From: Ceratorhiza oryzae-sativae
Lineage: Eukaryota; Basidiomycota; Agaricomycetes; Cantharellales; Ceratobasidiaceae
DNA length: 64,000 nt
Direction: 5' to 3'
NCBI GenBank assembly: GCA_030998015.1
Contig: JARWMV010000060.1
Span: 24,850-88,849, forward strand
The position numbers were made by a program, and so were the translations under genes. Within the stretch, counting starts at the first letter, position 1. Each line of letters opens with the position of its first letter. This document shows positions 56,901 through 64,000 of the stretch, piece by piece. Under the pieces are notes generated by a model. It ran no database searches, was not told where the DNA came from, and saw only the letters and a program-made list of their open reading frames with translations.

Positions 56901-57640
56901 TCTCTTGGATTCGGGACCGGGACGTAGCGAAGGCGGAAAGAGGGGGAGAGGTGGATGGGGTGGTGGTGAGCATGTGAAACAGAGACTGCTCGGGTTCAGG
57001 CCAGTCGGGAGTATCGTCCGGGTCGCCTATGATTCTGCCGTTCAGCTGCGCGACATCAGTACCTGACAAACACATTAAATGGCAAACAGCCCACATAATA
57101 GTTCATAGGCATCAACACCCCCAACGCAAATAGCGAGCAAGTCGAGAATAGGTAGAAGCTCATTTTAAAAAAATTAAGAAGCTGTGGGCGTTTCGTCATT
57201 TCTTGATCCTGTGACACCCAATCCAAACTAGATACTCACGACTGCGGCGTCCAACCCGACAGTCTGAAGAATCGTAAATTCTGAAGTTCGCCACGTTGGC
57301 ATGATCCATGCGAAAAACGAGTTTTGGACGTGAGCCTCCTGCGGGGAGAAGCCTTTCCATTGACGTTAAAATGAATGAAAAAAACTGACAAGAGGGATAG
57401 ACTCACCGACGAGCTTTGTCCTCGGCGCAAACAGGACAGGCCATCGCGTGCGACACAGCGAGAACAAAATAAAGGAGCCGAGACCGATGCCGAATGAGAG
57501 TGTGAGCTGAGTTGTGAACCACGGTCCCTCGAATTTCTCTGCGCACGTTCAGCATCGACTCGCTGTCTCAGACACACTGACTCACGCGATGGAGGGGTCC
57601 CGGGAATGTTGCCCGGTTCGTCAACGAGCCACTCGCTCAT
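53916..57640 (-). CDS. CSC1/OSCA (DUF221, RSN1_7TM) calcium-permeable channel-like protein
   Basis: On the minus strand the start is MSEWLVDEPGNIPGTPPS (57640). Helix one is QLTLSFGIGLGSFILF. Next come WPVLFAPRTKLVG, PTWRTSEFTILQTVGLDAAV and a cytosolic RRM-like/PHM7_cyt region with ERTLADYFENMGLRVESV. The core follows: FLVLCFMAALLGFWSVPMAS, SLTTLLSYEEMKKILPWLAK, SVTALNSLLPFLLEALSYLQ, a helix near STYWALVREL, AELNAPPMINYGAVYPLAIL (the signature YAELNxPPxINYG), and MTGIFTLKQSYVLAFLMGPL. The C-terminus is a soluble acidic tail ending at 53916. Family members are osmotically/mechanically gated cation channels or lipid scramblase-like proteins in plasma membrane or endomembranes. At least eight exons. 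Confidence 0.85.
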
Positions 57641-57827
57641 CGTCGTCGGCACACGGTCCGTGATGCATCGAGTAAGTAAGACTTAGTCAGCGAGACGGTC
57701 ACGTGTGCCCTCGATCATTGCCCCTATCTCCTGATCACGGTGCTCCAGACTTGATCTGTGGGAAATGTGATTTTGACATGATATCTGCGGCCTCTGACGT
57801 TCGTCACCTCATAGTCTGGGACGGCCT

Positions 57828-58485
57828 ATGTCGAGAATCGAGTGCCATGGCTCTCGTTCTCTGAGCTCAGATCCAACTGTCGATTACCTGGCTCGCTACT
57901 CTGCTCTTCCTCCGCCGCCACAGGTCGACCCATACGGCAAAGCTGCGCTCGTCACAGAAGCGAAATCAAGCATCGGTTTTGCCGCGACTCGATCACTAGC
58001 GAGCGTGGGCACCCGGGTCGTTCTAGTTTGTAGCAGCCAAAGACAAGGGGCCGATGCGAAATAAAGAATCACCAAGAGCCCGGAAACGACCGAGTCGAGG
58101 TCGAGGTGGCGGATTTCGAAAAAGTTGAAAGCGTGCATGCACTTGTCGAGAGATGGAAAGCAAGGCAACAGAAGACGATAGACACAATTACCAACAACGC
58201 GCGTGCGTTTTTCTCATTTATTTGGCTCTCTCATCCCAGTTTACATAAGTGTACTTACTATATTTAGGGTTGACCTATGCTCGCCTTACCAAAACCCAAA
58301 ACAACCACGAATCCGCCTATCAACTCAACCACCTCTCCCACGTCCTCCTGACTTACTTGCTTCTCAACAACTCGTACCCGTCTCCCTCGTCTCGAATCAT
58401 ATCCGTCTCCGCCTTCCGATTCTTCCTTTCCACCCCTCTCGATGAACACACCACTTCTGCTGGGCACATTCTGGGTACGATGTAG
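57828..58485 (+). pseudogene. Degenerate short-chain dehydrogenase
   Basis: GKAALVTEAKSSIGFAATRS (57941-57995) is an SDR cofactor segment in which the TGANSGIG motif is damaged, the first glycine being replaced. A stop at 58062-58064 follows ADAK. In another frame VEVEVADFEKVESVHALVER and TITNNA (58092-58200) match the following strand and the NNAG motif. After an intron-like gap, YQLNHLSHVLLTYLLL (58318-58366) matches the next helix. The catalytic YxxxK region and everything beyond are lost. It therefore looks like a dead fragment of an SDR unlike the two acetoin-reductase-type copies. It diverges from the CSC1 gene. Confidence 0.6.
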
Positions 58486-58691
58486 TGAGAAGTAGGAGGA
58501 TGGGCGGCGTAGGATGTTACAAACCCCGTATTATACGTAGCAGTCTGCGAGAGCATGCCTGATTGTATGCGAAGCTCACTACACGGGCAAGCTGGATTTA
58601 CGTTTGTCAAAAACCGCTACACACGTGATCAAATAGAGGTCTGTTATTGGTTACTAGGGAGAGCATCCTCTAAGAAGACCACCTCGACGAA

Positions 58692-59832
58692 ATGTTTACG
58701 CTTCCTCCAGAAATTATTCAACTGATTGCGAGCTACTGCAATAGAAAAATGCCTCTTACTTTAGTAAACAAGTCCTTTTATCTCAATACGTTGCCTGTGC
58801 TCTACCGCGAGGTTTCCTTGGGCGGACGTAATACCCAAATTTTTTACGACACCCTGCTCAATGCCTCACTAAATATTTGCGAATATCCGAAGATAATAGA
58901 AATTACTGGCTACTACGAATCTGACAATCCTGAGGAACATGCGCAAGTGACAAAGGATTTGCTTATGCTCTTGCCTAACCTGGTTGACCTGACCTTGAAC
59001 TTCCCGCAAGCTCTGGTTTGCCGGTTTCTAGCTAGTGAACGGTACCCTTTCAGCCTTCGCAGACTTGGCCTGGCGGGGGTTTCGAATGAGGTTCTGACTA
59101 CGTTGATACGTTCCCAGCCCCTGCTTGAAATGCTCGATCTTCAACAAGGCCCGAATTGGTTCGAAACACGGTTGCCAGAAAATTATCCACCATTGGCATC
59201 TGATATTGTACCAAGATTAAAGTCAATTCGTACGACCATCAGTGATGTCCATCATATAATTCCATACCGACCAGTCTCGAATGTAGAGATTTTGGGTGCA
59301 TTTGAAAGTCACCAAGTCCTTCTCTTGACTGAATCGCTGCAGGCATGCACAGCTCCTCTGACTTCCCTACGAGTTGATTTGATTTGTAATCTCGATCGCT
59401 GGCATAGTGATCTATCTTCGTTTATATTCAAGATGGCCTTTGCGAAAAACTCGTTGCGCAACTTAAGGCTTATATTCAGCCCTGAGGATATCGGCGAACA
59501 GGTTCTTGATAAGCCTTGATCGCTGGATACAGGTATGCGTGGGATAAACGTTGTTTTGATTACTCACTAACTTTAGGCTGTTAAATTATTTGTATGAGCA
59601 GAGGTCATTAGACTTTCCACTGAGAATCAAGGATATTCAAATGAGCCTTGATGGGTTCACCTTTCTGGAATTGTTTGATTTGGGACATTCATTCTTCAAA
59701 GGGGTTGACATATCAACCTGGTATAGCACAACCATTCCTGAGTTATCTCAGTTCCAGGTGTGGAAAAATACTTGCCCCTGTCTGACAGAGGTCATAATAT
59801 TCAATCTGGTTCTCAACTCTTGTACCTTGTGA
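58692..59832 (+). pseudogene. F-box protein E, frameshifted before its last exon
   Basis: It starts MFTLPPEIIQLIASYCNRKM with an F-box shape, followed by LTLVNKSFYLNTLPVLYREV and leucine-rich segments (LLPNLVDLTLNFPQ, SLRRLGLAGVS, LLEMLDLQQG). The frame stops at 59519 after GEQVLDKP. If one base is assumed missing near 59510, the frame instead runs on to the donor CAG|GTATGC (about 59532). It then continues, after an intron ending TTTAG (59576), into LLNYLYEQRSLDFP and ELSQFQVWKNTCPCLTEV, with TGA at 59830-59832. So a single-base loss (real or sequencing error) separates an otherwise intact gene from its last exon. That exon has no CpG at all, unlike exon 1. Confidence 0.6.
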
Positions 59833-60095
59833 CTTTTCCCATGTTTGTAGTGTCCAGAGCATCATTATGCTGAGATTGGATTTGTACACATCTTGGTCTT
59901 CTCACACCCTCATATTACTGTTTCCTGGCTTTTGTTCCTCAGCATTTCTTGCTTAAATTCAATCCAATGGTCCTATAGGTATTCTCTTGGCTTTGACAGG
60001 AAACTACTATTGAAGCAAACAACACTATGTTAAAATGGTTTGACATATGGATATGATTAATTCAACTGCACTCACTTTGTGGTTCCTGTTGACCC
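59833..60095. other. CpG-free spacer between F-box E and a solo LTR
   Basis: No gene. No CpG seen by eye. Confidence 0.5.
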
Positions 60096-60619
60096 TGTCA
60101 TGGCCTAGGCCATGAACACAAATTTATTCAAATTTATTATGATTTATTTTATCTCTACTTTTCCACTTTTATGAACAAGTCCTGTTTATTCAGATATATG
60201 CATAGAATTATTGACTGAGTCATGTGACCTTGTTGTTGTTGACCATTGTTGATGTATTCTGGAATATTCTGTTGACATCACACCACTTCAGTATCATACA
60301 ATTCCATTGAGCTTCCTATTACATATGTACTGCCTCATCCTTGAATATATAAGGGAGAGTCTGAGAGCCTTAAGCCTCAGAGCTTGACCTCCTGTCAATA
60401 CCCACCTTCTACCTGAGTTGGTCACCAAGCCACTTAGTTTCTGCCCAGGCCTCTTAAGGTCAAGCACACCTCTATCACTCCTGTGTGTTGTCACAACCTA
60501 TCCCCTCACTGCATGTCCCCTTCTAGGCATTGCAGTCTAGATCCTTGGCATTACAGCCTTTGGGTCTGCCATTGCCTCAACAGTGTTTGGCATTGTTGTT
60601 CAGGTTGTCAGCTCTGACA
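60096..60619 (+). repeat. Solo LTR, family LTR1 (524 bp), intact target duplication
   Basis: It starts TGTCATGGCC at 60096 and ends CTCTGACA at 60619. GACCC lies on both sides (60091-60095 and 60620-60624), a perfect 5-bp target duplication. TATATAAGG at about 60344 marks the promoter; a palindromic stretch around CTTAAG lies 20-30 bp downstream. Same length as the copy at 3155-3678. Confidence 0.9.
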
Positions 60620-60624
60620 GACCC

Positions 60625-61005
60625 CAATGTTTTTGAGGCTCTAAATACTTCTTTGATATTTCCCATTTGAGTTGCTGCAACCAAGGTATCTTACTCTGTG
60701 ATTCAAGCTAAATACTTGGGACTTCAGTTAGAGTCTATTCACATGTGTTTGCCAGTGGGGGAATGAAGCTTAGCACAATATCACCTTGCCAGGGCATCCC
60801 TCTGTTATGGATCACTAACATTTTTCTATTATTTTAGTCTGCTTTGCCAACCTCAAGTGATGCCTCAGTAATTTTCTTGAAATAAAATGAATTTGTATGC
60901 ATCTGAATTTGTACTATTTGTGTTCCATTAAATAGTACAAAATCTCCTCTTTCCAACACATATTTTATCATGATTTTATCTTAAGAACTCAGAGAGATAT
61001 AGAGG
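60625..61005. other. CpG-free spacer, no gene
   Basis: AT-rich repeat-like DNA. No coding signal; no CpG seen. Confidence 0.45.
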
Positions 61006-61254
61006 TTGCAATATTTCCTCTTATCAGGAGATATTGATTACAACATCGCACTGCTCATATCTTGGCAACCGCTTACAATATCAAAGCGATCTTATGCCCT
61101 ATCGATAGCTAATCTTCGGCAGTATCTGCTGCCCAAAGATTGTTGCGATCCACCAGATCCTCGCGCCAGAATGGCCCGAAGATCATTAGAATCTTACTGG
61201 ACCATCAATCAAGATCTAATGACTCCAGTGAGTCAGGAGAGCCTTCCAAATTGA
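61006..61254 (+). other. Small open frame in a short CpG-containing island
   Basis: An 82-codon frame (starts MQYFLLSGDIDYN, includes CDPPDPRARMARRSLESYW). No family recognised. It stands out because it carries about ten CpGs inside otherwise CpG-free DNA, so it is a younger insertion or under selection. It may be the end of a retroelement polyprotein, since LTR-type signals follow, but I cannot show that. Confidence 0.25.
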
Positions 61255-61299
61255 TCCAGAAGCTTCTCTGACTCACTTTATGACTCACTGAGATGTAGC

Positions 61300-61730
61300 C
61301 TCCATTCATTACATGTATATACTATGATAATATGATCTACAAGCCAATAGCAGGTCTCAGATGCATCAATGCCTTCGATCCACACCCTGTCTTTACTCTT
61401 TTATCCTATACTGGGCTAGGGTGTACCCCAAGTATAGCAGTACCCTCTTTTGATGATTGCACTGGCATGCATGCATCTATTTGGCTCTGGAATGCCCTCC
61501 TCAGGGTATAAAAGGACCTCCTCTGAGGCCCTTCCAGACCACCCCCTCTACTCAACCCAGACCAGTTATTGGTTTCTTTTCTCTTTCTATTTTCTCTTGT
61601 CTGTGTGTGATTTCTTATATAACTAGTACTGAGGAATAAAGTACCATATTAGTTATATACTGTCTGATTCATTGTATCTTATATACAGAGTTATATAAGG
61701 ATACAATATTGCCTGATTGAGCATGACATT
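61300..61730 (+). repeat. Probable LTR-type promoter/terminator region of a third element
   Basis: TATAAAAGG at 61507-61515 is followed by pyrimidine-rich sequence and AATAAA at 61635-61640, about 125 bp apart, the usual U3-R-U5 spacing of an LTR. The precise ends and a target duplication were not found. Confidence 0.3.
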
Positions 61731-61792
61731 AAGTACCAGCTATTAGAGGAAATCTAAGTACCTGTAGCTGAGGAAGTATACACATTAGGCAG

Positions 61793-62097
61793 CCCACCAT
61801 CTATCCTATAAGCTGTTGCTTAAGTCTAGTATTAAGATTAGTATCAGTTAGTCCAAGTGACTAGGGCTGAACTACATTTAAGATATCTAAGGGAACCTGA
61901 CCATAGTAGTCTTGCTCTTTATACCTATAAATTAGTCAGTTTACACTGTGAAAGATTAAGACTACCTTGAGTGTTACTTGATTGCATTGCAACTACTTTG
62001 AGCCTTCTTACTCTAGTCTAAGAAGTATTGAGTATGATTAGTGTATACTAACATATCTACATTTGCTTAAGCTCTAGATATTCAAGTGTACCCTGAC
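61793..62097 (+). repeat. Left arm of a long inverted repeat (about 305 bp)
   Basis: The sequence from catctatcctataagctg to tcaagtgtaccctgac reappears, reverse-complemented and about 96% identical by eye, at 63695-64000. The right arm is cut by the window end, so the true length is unknown. LTR2 and a MITE lie between the arms. Confidence 0.75.
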
Positions 62098-62201
62098 CCA
62101 TAACACCCTCACCACCTGGATGAATCTCCAGAGACAAGCCTGCCTGCTACTCAAATGTGGTACCTCAGTCAGAAATCATTTGGTCAGCAGTGAGTTACTA
62201 C

Positions 62202-62576
62202 TGTCAACAACAACAAGTCAGGTGACAAGGAAAATAGTAAGAAAAGAAAAGAACTTGTATTTGACAAGAGGTCAAGTTCTTGAGGAGTCCTCTGTGAACT
62301 TGACCTGGTTTATATACATGATATGAGCCACATCATAACAAACAAGTCTGTACAGTGAGTCACCACTGATAAGAGATAGAAGTGATAGAAGTGACTGCAG
62401 AACTGCGGAATTTCACATCAGAGTTGAAATACATCTCAGTTATTGGTCTGGAACATCCCCTGAATCACATGACACAGATATACCATAAAAGGCAGGTGTG
62501 TTTTGAAAGGATCTCATAAAATGTAATAAATCAAGAAAATATTATAGAGTGGATATATGCATGTCAGTTCATGACA
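62202..62576 (-). repeat. Solo LTR, family LTR2 (375 bp), intact target duplication
   Basis: On the plus strand it runs from TGTCAACAAC (62202) to TTCATGACA (62576). ACTAC flanks it on both sides (62197-62201, 62577-62581), a perfect 5-bp target duplication. It carries the same hairpin GGTCAAGTTC (62270-62279) / GAACTTGACC (62296-62305) as the copy at 1786-2037, next to a TATA box read on the minus strand. Confidence 0.85.
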
Positions 62577-62580
62577 ACTA

Positions 62581-63289
62581 CACTGCAAAAACTGTAGGTG
62601 TAATGAAACAGGGGGGTAGTGTAATTGGGGTAACAGCATGTAACTGCATGTTGTTACTCCATTAAACCTATCAGAGCTGACAACCTGAACAGCAATGCCT
62701 AACACTTGTGAGGCAAAGGCAGATCCAAGGGCTGTAACACCAAGGATCAAGACTGCAACATCTAAGAGGTGACACACAGTGAAGGGAAGGGGTGTGACAA
62801 TGTGCAGGAGAGTATAGAGGGATGCTTGTGCTAAAGAGCACTGGGCAGAAACTATGTGGCTTGGTGACCAACACAGGTAGAAGGGACATTTTGACAGGAG
62901 GTTGAGTTCTAAGGCTTAAGGCTCTCAGACTCTCCCTTATATATTCACAGGTGAGGCTGTACATATGAAATGAGAAGCAATACAAAAGTCATATGATGCA
63001 TAAAGCAGTGCCACATCATCAGAACATTCTGGAATACATCAACAGTGGTCAACAACAATAAGGTTACATGACTCAGTCAATAATTCTATGCATATATCTG
63101 ATTAAATAGGACTTGTCCAAAACAGTAGAAAAATAGAGATAAAATAAATCATATAAAATCAGAATAAATTTGTGCTCATGGTCTAGGCCATGACAAAACC
63201 AGTGTCATTTGGCATAATGACACCATTACCCTAGCCCCTGTTTTCATTACACCTCATTATGCACACTGACACTTTCAGTTTTTGTAGTG
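62581..63289. mobile_element. TA-flanked MITE (about 177 bp) carrying a nested LTR
   Basis: The terminal inverted repeats are CACTGCAAAAACTG (62581) and CAGTTTTTGTAGTG (63289). TA lies just outside at both ends (62579-62580, 63290-63291), as in mariner-type non-autonomous elements. Removing the LTR1 copy and one target duplication (532 bp) leaves 177 bp. The TIR does not match the Tc1/mariner element at 38904, so a different transposase family mobilised it. Confidence 0.65.
62669..63195 (-). repeat. Solo LTR, family LTR1 (527 bp), nested in the MITE
   Basis: The plus-strand start TATCAGAGC is TGTCAGAGC with a G-to-A change; the end is CCATGACA. AAACC flanks it on both sides (62664-62668, 63196-63200), a perfect 5-bp target duplication. 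It aligns with 3155-3678 and with the reverse of 60096-60619. Confidence 0.85.
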
Positions 63290-63361
63290 TATAAGTAGAG
63301 CTGCATGTCTCCAGTGTTGGTTAGTAGGCACTATGATTAGAGTAGCCTGTCAATCTTATAC

Positions 63362-63691
63362 TGTCAAGAGCAAGACTTGTATTTGACAAGGAGGTCAAGT
63401 TTGTGAGGAGACCTTGTTGAACTTGACCTGGTTTATATACAATCTTCAAGCCACATCAAAACAAACACAACTATACTACAAGTCACATCACTTAAGTGAT
63501 AGAAGCTGCTGCAGAGCTGTGGAATTTCACATCAAAGTTGATATACATCTTGGTACACAGTCTGGAACATTCCATGAGTCACATGATACAGTTGTCCCAT
63601 AAAAGGAAAGTGTGTTTTGAAAATGTTCTTAAAAATTGTAATAATTTGAGAAAATATTATGTGATGAATATATGTGTGTCAGGTCATGACT
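63362..63691 (-). repeat. Solo LTR, family LTR2, second copy in the cluster
   Basis: Colinear with 62202-62576 from TGTCAAG to TCAGGTCATGAC, with a shorter start (the U5-like end lacks about 40 bp). The flanks (TATAC, GTTAC) are not a clear duplication. The expected CATGACA end reads CATGACT here. It sits directly against the right inverted arm. Confidence 0.65.
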
Positions 63692-63694
63692 GTT

Positions 63695-64000
63695 ACAGGT
63701 CAGGGTACACTTGAATATCTAGAGCTTACGCAAATGTAGATATGTTAGTATACACTAATTTTACTCAATACTTCTTAGACTAGAGCAAGAAGGCTCAAAG
63801 TAGTTGCAATGCAATCAAGTAACACTCAAGGTAGTCTCAATCTTTCACAGTGTAAACTGACTAATTTATAGGTATAAAGAGCAAGACTACTATGGTCAGG
63901 TTCCCTTAGATATCTTAAATGTAGTTCAGCCCTAGTCACTTGGACTAACTGATACTAATCTTAATACTAGACTTAAGCGATAGCTTATAGGATAGATGGG
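63695..64000 (-). repeat. Right arm of the long inverted repeat
   Basis: The reverse complement of 61793-62097, continuing to the window edge. The arms differ at a handful of positions (for example CTGTTGC versus CTATCGC near the outer end). Confidence 0.75.

Noticed and set aside
62581..63289. CACTA-type transposon (CACTA-like terminus)
   Set aside because: The flanking duplication is 2-bp TA, not the 3 bp expected for CACTA elements, and the TIR fits a mariner-type MITE better.

Overview
The window is a piece of a filamentous basidiomycete nuclear chromosome, most likely an Agaricomycete. The evidence is short 49-61 nt GT-AG introns, several F-box/leucine-rich paralogues, a NACHT-TPR NOD-like receptor, a DUF6533-type membrane protein, and Agaricomycete-type repeat families. 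The gene families resemble those of Rhizoctonia/Ceratobasidiaceae; that placement is inference from memory, not a database result. There is no operon structure, CRISPR array or rRNA, and I found no convincing tRNA.

Layout. (1) 1-6170 is a decayed transposon territory. It holds two oppositely oriented copies of a multicopy, probably mobile, Agaricomycete protein family, one disrupted by a 524-bp solo LTR; a truncated LTR of a second family; a helicase-like fragment; and a coding remnant. (2) 7186-18778 is a compact gene block: a six-exon HeLo/MLKL-like-NACHT-TPR receptor with almost identical 46-residue repeats, a gamma-tubulin complex GCP2 homologue on the other strand, and a DUF7025-type AAA+ ATPase. 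(3) 18779-34650 is looser accessory sequence: a lineage-specific membrane protein and its pseudogene, two short-chain dehydrogenases (SDRs) and two F-box paralogues. (4) 34655-38632 holds an interrupted F-box fragment, a TMEM184/OST-alpha membrane protein and a small ORF. (5) 38904-40514 is an almost intact Tc1/mariner element with TIRs and a TA duplication. (6) 40990-59832 holds a second copy of the first SDR, a small secreted protein, a two-module terminal nucleotidyltransferase with an RGG-like tail, a tandem F-box pair (one dead), a DUF6533 protein, a CSC1/OSCA-type channel, a dead SDR and a frameshifted F-box gene. (7) 59833-64000 is a nested transposon cluster: solo LTRs of two families, a TA-flanked MITE carrying an LTR inside it, and about 300-bp inverted arms around the nest.

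How the parts relate. Housekeeping functions (spindle/MTOC nucleation, RNA tailing, membrane transport, AAA ATPase) sit in the middle and look intact. The fast-evolving families (NLR, F-box, SDR, membrane protein) occur as dispersed or tandem paralogues with several dead copies. Both window ends are strongly CpG-depleted and rich in C-to-T type nonsense changes, as expected for methylated, deaminating transposon DNA. At the right edge the depletion runs into the last exon of an F-box gene.

The strongest candidates for follow-up are the NLR with homogenised TPR repeats (7186-10983), the nested inverted-arm transposon cluster (61793-64000), CpG depletion entering a gene (59551-59832), the 11-nt microexon encoding the Walker A lysine of the AAA ATPase (17663-17673), and the hairpin downstream of the TATA box in the LTR2 family.
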